Assembly (NCBI RefSeq): GCF_000317435.1
Contig: NC_019751.1
Location: forward strand, 2,480,001 to 2,544,000
Direction of reading: 5' to 3'
Length of the DNA stretch: 64,000 bases
DNA from: Calothrix sp. PCC 6303
GTDB lineage: Bacteria; Cyanobacteriota; Cyanobacteriia; Cyanobacteriales; Nostocaceae
Below are positions 7,901 through 16,342 of the stretch, one piece after another. The position numbers and the translations under genes are program-made. The notes below the pieces were generated by a model that ran no database searches, was not told the DNA's origin, and was given only the letters and a program-made list of their open reading frames with translations. Position 1 is the first letter of the stretch, and every line of letters begins with the position of its first letter.

Positions 7901-8425
7901 ATGGACAAACCATCTTCAATTTTGAGAAAAAACTTTCTGAAGTCAGGTTCTAAACGCCTAGCTTCATCTGTTGATTATCACGGTGTCTATCCTTGTCCTG
8001 TGTGCAGGGTTGGTAAAATTAGCCACATGCCAATGATGGAAGCAATGTCTTGTGACTTTTGTCAACAGATATTTACGGTTAATGTTGAGCAACAACAATT
8101 AAAGATGCCTGCACGACAACCTCCCTTAGTTTGGCGCTGGAATGGCTTTAGTTGGACAGAAGCCCATTTAGAAGGGATGGAACTTGGCTGGGGTTATGTT
8201 TGTGCGGCGATCGCATTTATCCTTCTACCCACTACTATTATTGGGGTGGTTGTGTATAATTTTCCCCCAGTTCCTGATGCTCCTTTGAGTTGGGTTCCTT
8301 ATATTTGGATGGTGCTGACTTTTTTGTGCCATTTTGTAATTATTGCTTGGCTGTTTATTGAAATTTATCAAATCCCTGTACGAGCCTATCTCCAAGCAGT
8401 ACGCGATCGCTTCTGGCTGTGGTAG
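7901..8425 (+). CDS. Zinc-ribbon membrane protein, unknown function
   Basis: 174 residues. The N-terminal part has a four-cysteine zinc ribbon, YPCPVCRVGK followed by SCDFCQQIF. The C-terminal half has two membrane segments, around residues 100-120 (VCAAIAFILLPTTIIGVVV) and 137-158 (WMVLTFLCHFVIIAWLF), with a basic tail. The middle contains a WRWNGFSWTEA stretch. I recognise it only as a conserved cyanobacterial type; a role in protein or metal handling at the membrane is speculation. ATG start at 7901. Confidence 0.65.
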   Translation: MDKPSSILRKNFLKSGSKRLASSVDYHGVYPCPVCRVGKISHMPMMEAMSCDFCQQIFTVNVEQQQLKMPARQPPLVWRWNGFSWTEAHLEGMELGWGYVCAAIAFILLPTTIIGVVVYNFPPVPDAPLSWVPYIWMVLTFLCHFVIIAWLFIEIYQIPVRAYLQAVRDRFWLW

Positions 8426-8612
8426 CAACTTCTAGTACAACTTCATAATTCCCCAAGCTAAACTACGACAACTAAGTCAAACAAAACAAATCTAGAACTT
8501 ACGCAATAACTACGAATTTACGTCATTGCGACGTAAGCATAAGCCCGTAGGGCTGGCTACACCTACTCAAAGTATCGTTTTCTCGTTACGATTGCGTCAG
8601 TCCTAAAATCAA

Positions 8613-8647
8613 AAAAATAGAGCCAAAGTTACTTTGGCTCTATTTTC
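8613..8647. terminator. Bidirectional terminator hairpin
   Basis: A near-perfect stem, AAATAGAGCCAAAG against CTTTGGCTCTATTT, with A-run before and T-run after, between convergent genes. The rest of 8426-8783 holds no gene; a GACGTAA/TTACGTC inverted motif near 8520-8540 was seen but not explained. Confidence 0.75.
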
Positions 8648-8783
8648 TCTATCTATCAAGTGTGTTCTCTAACTTCTTCGTTCAGCAAACGAGGTGAAAA
8701 CAAGGAGTGAAACCTTTCTGGAGACGGCTTAGTGGCTACCTCTAGAAAATTTTCGTTTTAGGTGCTTAGTCGGGGAAATAGGC

Positions 8784-9053
8784 TTAGATTTTGCCTATAT
8801 TGTGCAAACCTAAGATAACACCTGCACCCAAAATATGTCCAAAACTAGTTGTAGCCAAAATTGCAGGCAAGCCAAAACCACCGAAGAAATTAGAAGCAGG
8901 AGCTGCTGGAGGGGCACTAGGATATTTCATGCCCGCTTTGCCCAGTGCGATCGCTACTATATTCGCAGCAACCATAATTCCCCCAACCACTGGACTCCAT
9001 TCTAAACTTGAGGTTGTATCGGCAACAGTAGCTAGTAGAGTTGACATCAACAT
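8784..9053 (-). CDS. psaK: Photosystem I subunit PsaK
   Basis: An 89-residue thylakoid membrane protein, peripheral subunit X of photosystem I. It shows the family pattern of two transmembrane helices joined by a short loop: SPVVGGIMVAANIVAIALGK, a Pro/Ala-rich linker (SAPPAAPASNFFGGFGLPAI), and SFGHILGAGVILGL near the end. Length is normal. ATG 9053 is used; another ATG two codons later is possible. GGAAGAA upstream is a plausible ribosome site. It supports excitation transfer between antenna and the PSI core. Monocistronic. Confidence 0.93.
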   Translation of the reverse strand: MLMSTLLATVADTTSSLEWSPVVGGIMVAANIVAIALGKAGMKYPSAPPAAPASNFFGGFGLPAILATTSFGHILGAGVILGLHNIGKI

Positions 9054-9723
9054 GTGCTTTTCTTCCTTGATTTACTTTGATGATGGAAATGATGTAGAAT
9101 AAGCGGCTCGCAAATAAAGCTACCATCTGAAACAGTGTCAAAGCATCAAAAATAGGTCTTTTTGCTTTTGACTTCAGCATTGCAGTACTAGTATGTTTAA
9201 TTATCAAAAAACCTCAATCAATAGCTAACATTTGCATCATTAATTAATATTTTTTCTTAATACTTCACCTTTAACGACTTTTTAACCATTCCACCAAAGA
9301 AAAATCTGTAGTGTGTGCTGGAATAAAATATAATTGGATAATAATTAGATAAGCTAGCTTTCGGGGGCATCCATCCCCAAAAACGTAGCACCCTGTATGA
9401 AGCACCTGTCGCCATAGATCCCCAGGGTACACATCCGTGGGAAATTTAGCGAAATTGCTCAAATTCTGTAGATTAATATAATCAACCCTTAACCAGAAAT
9501 AACCAGGGAAAATCAGTAGATTTGAACAACCGATACAGATCAAATCAGGCTAGTACAACTTGATACAGGTAAAGCAACATTTAAAAACTCTACAAAGCTT
9601 ATCAAATCGTCTTTCTTTTCAACCAAGACTTCTAACTTTTGATTACTTGTACCAAGAATCCCTCATTGCCTCTACCAACCAACAGACTCGCTTCAAATCA
9701 ACTACATTAGCTCTGTATAAGCT
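9054..9723. other. Long divergent intergenic region
   Basis: Separates psaK (minus) from the HlyD gene (plus). A more GC-rich island at about 9357-9460 contains GGGG/CCCC and GTAGCACCCTG/CAGGTGCT pairing motifs and could be part of an RNA, but no terminator or known family could be assigned. The 90-codon minus frame at 9271-9543 lacks any coding signature and is not called. Confidence 0.4.
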
Positions 9724-11043
9724 ATGACATCTTCTAAACCCGAAACTGAACTTGATCATGAAAACTCTTCGTCACCCCCAACACATAAACAGCGCTCAAA
9801 ACAGTGGCTATGGTTATTACTACCCCTAATTGCATTATCAGGGGGAGTATTCCTAATTTGGCGTAATCTAACTTCTTCCCCACAAACATCCCAATCTGGC
9901 ACCACACCACAACCCACCAACCTCTCACCAACACCAGTCAAATTATCCACAGTCCAAACTGGTACCGTAGAAGATAGTTCTGAATTTATTGCCCATCTGA
10001 CTTCCAGCCGTTCTGTGGCGTTACAATCACAAATACAGGGTCAAGTCACTCAAATTTTTGTTCGTTCGGGAAGTATTATCAAGCAAGGTGCAACAGTTAT
10101 ACAAATCGATCCACCGCAGCAAATAGCCGCTATCAGTAGTGTAACTGCCGCAGCTTTAGTTACACAATCCCAGCTAGACAATGCTCGCAGCACACTCAAT
10201 TCCTTAGAAACAGAACTCACATCAAGACAACTTGACGTAAAAACTAACCAGCAAGAATATGATAGGTATACCAAGCTTGCATCAGAAGGGGCTGTTTCCC
10301 GTCAAAATCGTGAACAGTATGCAAACCGTCTCAGTGCAGCCAAAATTGCCTTAAGTGCAGTGGAGTCAAAAATCCAATCACAACGTATCAGTGTTTCCCA
10401 AGCCGAAAAAGCTGTACAGCAAGCTCAAACAACTAATAAACAGCAGCAAAACCAACAACAATATTATCGCATCACCGCTCCCTTAACTGGCGTTGTTGGG
10501 AATATCTCAGTCAAAGTCGGAGACATCGTGAATAATTCCACCCAATTAGTCACAATTAGTCAAAATCAACCTTTAGAAGTGCAAATTTCTTTACCTATCG
10601 AACAATCTCGGCAGGTGCGTCAAGGTACTTTAGTGGAAATTTTAGATATTCAGGGTAAATTGATTGGTACCTCTTCCGTCGCTTCCATTGAGCCGAATGT
10701 CAATAATACGACTCCCTCAATGTTAGCAAAAGCATCCTACAATAACTCGAAAGGTGAGTTAAAAGCCGAGCAATTTGTACGGACAAGATTAATTTGGAAT
10801 CAACGTCCGGGTATATTAGTTCCTGCTGCAGCGATATCAAGAGTTGGAGGAGAGACTTTTGTTTACCTAGCTCAAACCCAACCAACTTCTGAGTTAATTG
10901 CCCGTAAGCAATCTGTGAAGCTGGGCAAAATCAAAGGTAATAAATACCCAGTTATAGAAGGTTTGGAAACAGGAACACAAGTAGTTACTTCTGGTTTGGA
11001 AAGATTAAGTGATGGTGAGTCGATTGTAGTTGAGCAGAAATGA
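9724..11043 (+). CDS. HlyD/RND-type periplasmic adaptor protein
   Basis: A 439-residue membrane fusion protein. One inner-membrane helix near residues 27-46 (WLWLLLPLIALSGGVFLIW) is followed by a Pro/Thr-rich linker, a biotinyl-lipoyl-like half motif, a long coiled-coil hairpin (about 140-250, rich in Gln, Ala and Ser), the second lipoyl half (YRITAPLTGVVGNISVKVGDIV) and beta-barrel and proximal domains. In a tripartite efflux system it would join an inner-membrane pump to an outer-membrane channel. Neither partner lies in this window: the next gene is a convergent TauE/SafE permease, so the substrate is unknown. ATG start at 9724. Confidence 0.88.
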   Translation: MTSSKPETELDHENSSSPPTHKQRSKQWLWLLLPLIALSGGVFLIWRNLTSSPQTSQSGTTPQPTNLSPTPVKLSTVQTGTVEDSSEFIAHLTSSRSVALQSQIQGQVTQIFVRSGSIIKQGATVIQIDPPQQIAAISSVTAAALVTQSQLDNARSTLNSLETELTSRQLDVKTNQQEYDRYTKLASEGAVSRQNREQYANRLSAAKIALSAVESKIQSQRISVSQAEKAVQQAQTTNKQQQNQQQYYRITAPLTGVVGNISVKVGDIVNNSTQLVTISQNQPLEVQISLPIEQSRQVRQGTLVEILDIQGKLIGTSSVASIEPNVNNTTPSMLAKASYNNSKGELKAEQFVRTRLIWNQRPGILVPAAAISRVGGETFVYLAQTQPTSELIARKQSVKLGKIKGNKYPVIEGLETGTQVVTSGLERLSDGESIVVEQK

Positions 11044-11078
11044 ACCTTGTATAGGTTGAATACCATGTTTATCCCCAC

Positions 11079-11924
11079 CTAGCTATTGGAATTAGAGAAA
11101 TTAACCCAGGATTCCCAAAATACGTAAATTGCCAAAATTCCTAAAAAGATTCGCAATGTTAAGCGAACTATATGCTCTGGTAATTTTGGTAACGCCCTGG
11201 TACTTAGTTGCGCTCCAATTACACCACCAAATCCTAAAATCAAACCAGGTAAAAAGAGAATATTCCCCTCAAAACTATGTCCTAGGGAAGCTGCAAAGGC
11301 TGTAATTACAATTACCCCCAAACTAGTTTGAATGGCTGCTTTGATTGGTTCCCCTAGTAAGAGTATTTGTAGTGGCACCATAACTGTACCTCCCCCTAAA
11401 CCAAATAAACCAGCCATGATTCCGGCGATGCTTCCTGTACTAATTGTCGAGATTAGGGAGTTAAAGCTTGGTTCGATAGATATGCTACTCTCTCCAACAC
11501 TAGCAACAACAGGATTTAGTATTGGTGTGAGTGATGCGGTTTGTTCTGTGTGACTAACTAACTGCTTACGTAGTTCAATTAAGTAGATATTCATCACCAA
11601 AATCACGCCAAAAGCAGCCAAGATGACATATGGGGGAATACGACTAGCAAAATATACCCCGATTCCGGTGGTGATAAAGGCAGGAATCCCTAAAAACATA
11701 ATTTTTCGGAAACTGAGATAACCCATCAACCAGTTTTGGATACTACCAGATATGGAAGTCATAACAATGAACAAACTGCTAGTAGCGATCGCTTGAACCG
11801 GAGAATAACCTAATGCAATCATCAACGGGATAGTAACTATACCTCCACCAATTCCCAAAAGTCCAGATATCACCCCAGAAACTAAACCCCCGGTACCCAA
11901 AATCAACCAACTATAACTATCCAT
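11079..11924 (-). CDS. TauE/SafE-family sulfite/anion exporter
   Basis: A 281-residue permease with about eight hydrophobic helices in two homologous halves. Each half starts with a glycine-rich motif: GLVSGVISGLLGIGGGIVTIPLM near residue 14 and GSIAGIMAGLFGLGGGTVMVPL near residue 168, here cited only in part as the family signature GLLGIGGG / GLFGLGGG. Family members export sulfite, sulfoacetate and related anions or import small organic anions. The gene lies 110 bases downstream of a sulfite oxidase-like gene on the same strand, which favours a sulfur-oxyanion substrate. ATG start at 11924. Confidence 0.85.
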   Translation of the reverse strand: MDSYSWLILGTGGLVSGVISGLLGIGGGIVTIPLMIALGYSPVQAIATSSLFIVMTSISGSIQNWLMGYLSFRKIMFLGIPAFITTGIGVYFASRIPPYVILAAFGVILVMNIYLIELRKQLVSHTEQTASLTPILNPVVASVGESSISIEPSFNSLISTISTGSIAGIMAGLFGLGGGTVMVPLQILLLGEPIKAAIQTSLGVIVITAFAASLGHSFEGNILFLPGLILGFGGVIGAQLSTRALPKLPEHIVRLTLRIFLGILAIYVFWESWVNFSNSNS

Positions 11925-12034
11925 GCACCCGTTCCCCCATTAAATTTTGGTCAAGCCAATGTACTAAATGTATTACTCAGATCCTGGTAGACAATAAAGT
12001 TATTTTCCCCTACCTCCCCTGCTCCCCTGCCTCC

Positions 12035-13309
12035 CTACCCCACCACTGTCACAGGGTGACTCACAACACCCCCATACAGTAATCCCCCGTCATTCCACGG
12101 AACAGTTAATGGTTGGGTGTTTCCCTTACTATCAGTGGCACGAGCTTGGAGGATATATTTACCAGGTATAGGGTGCCAATCGATATCCCAGCGCACCCAT
12201 GCGTAAGGTAAATTGGGTTCTTGCATTCTTGCTAGTTGCCAAGTATTCCCACCATTTAAACTCACTTCCACACGGCGAATATTTCCTAAACCTGACCAAG
12301 AACGCCCTCGCAACAGATATTTTTTTGCTACTAAGGTGGTATCCCAAGGTAATTCAAAGGCACTTTTCACGTTTTGGTAGGTGACTAATTTACCTTGATA
12401 TTTTTCTGCAACTGGGTAATCTGCACCTTTTAAAACCATTTGTTCTGTCACCCAAGGGGTATATATAGGTGATTCAGAAACTACTATTTCCGTAATCCAT
12501 TTGACATGTGCATTACCTGACCATCCTGGTAAAATTACTCGACAGGGACGACCATGATCTGGGGGTAAGGGTTCACCGTTCATGGCATATGCTAGGAGTG
12601 AATCGGCTGACTTTGCCTTAGCGATGGGAATAACACTGTTGAAGTTGGATGTGTTTGTTCCTTTACCATCGAGGGAATCTAAATCAGCACCAATAACTTG
12701 GACATCACGGGCTGTTGACTTTACCTTGGCAAGTTCTAATAATGTCGCTAAAGGTACACCAGTCCATTCTGCGACCCCAATTGCACCTAAGCGCCAGTTA
12801 GCACCGGGAACCGGACGATTGTATGCTTCTTCAAAGAACCGTCTACCGTTAGCTGTACATTCAATCGCACAGATAACCGAACGGGATGACATAGTGATAA
12901 CTTGGTCATAACTAAGGCTGCAAGGTTGAGCCACGCCAGTTCCGGAAATCTTTAGTTGCCAAGTTGCCGGGTCAAAAGCTGGCGGGGCGCTACGATTATG
13001 CACATAAAATAAACTGTTGGGAACAATGTAACCACGTTGATACATTTCCCCCCAATTCATTTCCAATGTTCCTTGACTATGGGAAATATAATTTGCTGGT
13101 ACTGCTTTGACTATTTTTTGGGGTTTGATGATAGTTTCGGCACGCGCTGATGATGAAAAACCAGTGATTATACTTCCTCCAACTGTGGCGGCTAATATTT
13201 GGAGAAAATGCCTTTTGGATATCTGATGTTCGCGGCTTTTCTGATAAATATACTCATCAATCCGAGATTTGAGATAGTCCTCTTGCTCAAATAGTTCTTT
13301 TTCACTCAA
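12035..13309 (-). CDS. Sulfite oxidase-like molybdopterin enzyme
   Basis: 424 residues. After a charged N-terminus there is a hydrophobic export segment (residues about 36-57, ending SARA) preceded by SKRH rather than a twin arginine, so Tat export is uncertain. The catalytic domain contains the molybdenum-ligand Cys151 in AIECTANGRRFF, and GRPCRVILPGWSGNAHVKW. The C-terminal Ig-like dimerisation domain runs from about residue 300. This fits the sulfite oxidase/SorA-type family that oxidises sulfite to sulfate in the periplasm. No early ATG exists; TTG 13309 is the only plausible start. The downstream TauE/SafE permease suggests a sulfite detoxification pair. Confidence 0.82.
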   Translation of the reverse strand: MSEKELFEQEDYLKSRIDEYIYQKSREHQISKRHFLQILAATVGGSIITGFSSSARAETIIKPQKIVKAVPANYISHSQGTLEMNWGEMYQRGYIVPNSLFYVHNRSAPPAFDPATWQLKISGTGVAQPCSLSYDQVITMSSRSVICAIECTANGRRFFEEAYNRPVPGANWRLGAIGVAEWTGVPLATLLELAKVKSTARDVQVIGADLDSLDGKGTNTSNFNSVIPIAKAKSADSLLAYAMNGEPLPPDHGRPCRVILPGWSGNAHVKWITEIVVSESPIYTPWVTEQMVLKGADYPVAEKYQGKLVTYQNVKSAFELPWDTTLVAKKYLLRGRSWSGLGNIRRVEVSLNGGNTWQLARMQEPNLPYAWVRWDIDWHPIPGKYILQARATDSKGNTQPLTVPWNDGGLLYGGVVSHPVTVVG

Positions 13310-13528
13310 GGTTACTGAACTCCCGTAAATATAAAATCAACTACCTACACTGAAGTGATGGTATTATCTTGGAAATGATAGTATTGGAGATTACTGTAAA
13401 AATTTACAGCAAAGCATATATCAACACAATATGTCTTCAGGTAGTTGAAAATTAGGGATTATTTTGCTTGCAGCTAAAAATTAAACTTTAGAGGCTCAAT
13501 ATTCACTCAACATCTTTGCTCTAACTCG

Positions 13529-13576
13529 TTCCTTGTCTCCGGGCAAGGAATACAGATTTGGAGGCTCCTGCCTCCA
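13529..13576. terminator. Two adjacent hairpins
   Basis: TTCCTTG (13529-13535) pairs with CAAGGAA (13544-13550), and TGGAGGC (13559-13565) with GCCTCCA (13570-13576). They lie just beyond the stop of the eIF1-like gene on the minus strand and may terminate it; there is no clear T-run. Confidence 0.4.
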
Positions 13577-13589
13577 GTCTGGGCTACGG

Positions 13590-13937
13590 TCAACCACCAC
13601 TTATTTTAGCTTTGTAACCTAACTTAATTAAAATTTCTAAAATCTTCTGTTTGTGATCGCCTTGGATTTCGATTTCGTTCTCTTTCAATGCTCCACCACT
13701 ACCGCATTGAGCTTTTAATTGTTTTAATAATGCCTGTAAAGTCTCCGTGTTAGTCTCAAATCCAGTAATCACAGTTACAGTTTTACCCTTACGTCCAGCT
13801 CTAGTGGCTTGCACGCGGACATTTTGCTTTTCTGGTGGTAAATCTGGTGTTCCCCGTTCCAAAGCTGGTGAATTATCATCACCAAATTCGCGCCAAGAAA
13901 AACCACTTCCTGAAGAATTACCTTTTTTGGGAGTCAT
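13590..13937 (-). CDS. eIF1/SUI1-like translation factor (YciH type)
   Basis: 115 residues. The N-terminal third is Gly/Ser/Pro-rich and probably flexible. The C-terminal two thirds is a SUI1 domain: VRVQATRAGRKGKTVTVI, then ALLKQLKAQCGSGGALKENEIEIQGDH in family order (CGSGG and IEIQGDH are the diagnostic parts). Bacterial homologues such as E. coli YciH are thought to check start-codon selection or restrain translation under stress. ATG start at 13937. It is divergent from trpB, with 123 bases between the starts. Confidence 0.9.
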   Translation of the reverse strand: MTPKKGNSSGSGFSWREFGDDNSPALERGTPDLPPEKQNVRVQATRAGRKGKTVTVITGFETNTETLQALLKQLKAQCGSGGALKENEIEIQGDHKQKILEILIKLGYKAKISGG

Positions 13938-14060
13938 AAATTGAGTTGGAAATCTGACCGTAATTGAATTTTAATTTTATCCTTTATTGTTTCAACTTAC
14001 CCCTTGTCCCCTCTGACTGCCTATAATTAAGGTCGTGCTGTAAATTGCCAAGAGTTAGCC

Positions 14061-15296
14061 GTGACCATTACACCCATCAACCCAAACTTCCAAAATACAC
14101 AACGTCCGGATGCATTAGGACGTTTCGGACGCTTCGGTGGAAAATATGTCCCCGAAACTCTGATGCCTGCATTAGCTGAATTAGAAACTGCTTATTACCA
14201 GTATCGTAACGAACAGGGGTTTCAAGCAGAATTGCAGGGTTTATTGCGGGATTATGTGGGACGTGCCACACCGCTTTATTTTGCCGAACGTTTGACTCAA
14301 CATTATGCTCGTCCTGATGGTAGTGGGGCGCAGATTTACTTAAAGCGTGAAGACTTAAATCATACTGGCGCTCACAAAATTAATAATGCCATTGGTCAGG
14401 TGTTATTGGCTAAAAGGATGGGCAAAAAAAGAATTATTGCCGAAACTGGTGCGGGACAACATGGTGTCGCCACTGCTACAGTGTGCGCTCGCTTTGGTTT
14501 GGAATGTGTGATTTACATGGGTGTTCATGATATGGAACGCCAAGCCCTAAATGTGTTTCGGATGCGCTTGATGGGGGCTGAAGTTCGCCCGGTGGAGTCG
14601 GGAACTGGAACTTTGAAGGATGCAACTTCAGAGGCGATTCGTGATTGGGTAACAAACGTGGAAAGCACCCACTATATTCTTGGTTCTGTGGCTGGACCCC
14701 ATCCTTATCCGATGATGGTAAGGGATTTTCATGCTGTGATTGGGGAAGAAACTCGCGCCCAAGCAATGGAAAAATGGGGTGGGTTGCCGGATATCCTCAT
14801 GGCTTGCGTGGGTGGTGGTTCCAATGCCATGGGGTTATTTCACGAGTTTATTAATGAATCCAGTGTCCGAATCATTGGTGTGGAAGCCGCAGGCTTTGGT
14901 GTAAATACTGATAAACATGCAGCAACTTTAACCAAGGGTAAAGTGGGTGTGTTACATGGAGCAATGAGTTATTTATTACAGGATGAAGAAGGTCAAGTAA
15001 TTGAACCACACTCAATTAGTGCTGGTTTAGATTATCCTGGTGTTGGTCCAGAACATAGCTTTTTGAAAGATTATGGACGTGCTGAATATTACAGCGTTAC
15101 AGATCAAGAAGCTTTAGACGCATTTCAGCGGTTATCAAAATTGGAAGGAATTATTCCAGCCTTAGAAACCTCACACGCGATCGCATATCTCGAACAACTC
15201 TGTCCCCAGCTTACTGGTAATCCCCGCATTGTCATCAACTGCTCAGGACGTGGTGATAAAGATGTTCAATCTGTAATTAAATATCTTAATCTCTGA
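14061..15296 (+). CDS. trpB: Tryptophan synthase beta subunit
   Basis: 411 residues, condensing indole with serine to make tryptophan, using pyridoxal phosphate. It begins with the typical [19 protein letters not shown], carries the PLP-binding Lys106 in [28 protein letters not shown], the phosphate-binding [10 protein letters not shown], and ends with the [12 protein letters not shown] signature. GTG at 14061 is the start; no suitable ATG lies upstream. It is not next to trpA, which is common in cyanobacteria. A Rho-independent hairpin follows. Confidence 0.97.
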   Translation: MTITPINPNFQNTQRPDALGRFGRFGGKYVPETLMPALAELETAYYQYRNEQGFQAELQGLLRDYVGRATPLYFAERLTQHYARPDGSGAQIYLKREDLNHTGAHKINNAIGQVLLAKRMGKKRIIAETGAGQHGVATATVCARFGLECVIYMGVHDMERQALNVFRMRLMGAEVRPVESGTGTLKDATSEAIRDWVTNVESTHYILGSVAGPHPYPMMVRDFHAVIGEETRAQAMEKWGGLPDILMACVGGGSNAMGLFHEFINESSVRIIGVEAAGFGVNTDKHAATLTKGKVGVLHGAMSYLLQDEEGQVIEPHSISAGLDYPGVGPEHSFLKDYGRAEYYSVTDQEALDAFQRLSKLEGIIPALETSHAIAYLEQLCPQLTGNPRIVINCSGRGDKDVQSVIKYLNL

Positions 15297-15366
15297 TTTT
15301 ACTCATTAAACATCTATGGAAAATCTTAGATGTTTATTACCACATCATGACAGTTTTGAGAAGCAC

Positions 15367-15398
15367 ATCCCCGACTTATTTAAAAGTAAGTTGGGGAT
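15367..15398 (+). terminator. Terminator-like hairpin after trpB
   Basis: ATCCCCGACTTA (15367-15378) pairs with TAAGTTGGGGAT (15387-15398), 11 pairs plus one G-T. It lies about 70 bases after the stop; the T-run is poor. Confidence 0.5.
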
Positions 15399-15537
15399 TA
15401 TCTTAATACTATTTCAAATTTATAGCTGTAGCCATTTTTATTAGGATATTTATCTGTTCCCAGTTCCCTTTTAAACAAATATTTATGACATAACCTAGAT
15501 GTCCACTGCTATATCTTGGATATCCTAATTACAAAAA

Positions 15538-15563
15538 GCCATTCTAAAAGTAATTAGAATGGC
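15538..15563 (-). terminator. Intrinsic terminator of small PGB gene
   Basis: On the minus strand GCCATTCTA...TAGAATGGC forms a 9-bp stem followed directly by TTTTTGT. It lies about 40 bases after the stop of the peptidoglycan-binding gene. Confidence 0.75.
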
Positions 15564-15603
15564 AACTGTGATATTTGAAATATGACGATAAAATTGATAA
15601 AAA

Positions 15604-15834
15604 TTAACAGGCAGGTTCAAAACTTGCCAGTACATTTTGAATAGCATCCCAAGTCATTGAGCCAACAATGCCGTCAGCTTCCAAACCTTGAGAAGACTGA
15701 AAATCTTCAACAGCATATTGAGTGTTATCACCAAAAATGCCGTCAACGTCCAAATCATAACCAAAATTATTTAAACACTCTTGTAGGTAAATAACATTAT
15801 CTCCATCTGAACCGTGACTCAAATAAGTTTCCAT
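15604..15834 (-). CDS. Peptidoglycan-binding mini-protein
   Basis: A 76-residue protein formed by a single PG_binding_1 domain: GSDGDNVIYLQECLNNFGY, VDGIFGDNTQYAVEDFQ, and DGIVGSMTWDAIQ are the three helices of the fold. No signal peptide or catalytic domain is present, so either it acts in the cytoplasm or is exported by an unusual route. GGAGGA lies 11 bases before ATG 15834. Similar free-standing domains are frequent in cyanobacteria; the role is unknown. Confidence 0.85.
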   Translation of the reverse strand: METYLSHGSDGDNVIYLQECLNNFGYDLDVDGIFGDNTQYAVEDFQSSQGLEADGIVGSMTWDAIQNVLASFEPAC

Positions 15835-16342
15835 AAAATTCTATGTCCTCCACTATGTAATTAAATTCAAGCAGCCAATATTAGTTGTAAGTTTTGTTTA
15901 TGAAGTTGGCTGATATGCTTACATGATGACGGCAAATAAATATAAACTACTTGAGTAAATACACGCAATTTAACATCTACTATTCATATTGATTACTAAT
16001 CTAATTGTTGTTGTTAAACTTGAATAAATTATCTATATTTATCCGGAAAAAATGCATCTTTCAAACTTAAGGAAACTGTGGATTTCATTAAATTTTGTTA
16101 ACTTAATAGAATACAAGTGTAAGTAAGTAGGCGGAAATAAACGGAACTATGTAACAGAATGTAAATTCATCTCAAAGCCTTACCCCTACTCACTACTCCC
16201 TGAGCAGAACGATAATTTTTTCTACCCACCTACTTAATTACTCTTTGGTTTAAATTGTAGCGACAAATTAGGAAATCAGTCCGGTAGAATGACTTTCAAG
16301 GAGAAATAAACAAAATTGCTTCTACCGAACTGATGCTTGATG
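15835..16342. other. Intergenic with inverted repeat
   Basis: No gene recognised. ATCAGTCCGGTAGAA (16275-16289) and TTCTACCGAACTGAT (16320-16334) form a 15-base inverted repeat with one G-T mismatch and a 30-base loop, just past the stop of the DUF3352 gene; it may end that transcript. Confidence 0.5.

Noticed and set aside
9271-9543. 90-codon minus-strand frame in the psaK-HlyD spacer
   Set aside because: Composition is not protein-like, no recognised domain and no ribosome site; the GC-rich island inside might be RNA but no family could be named.
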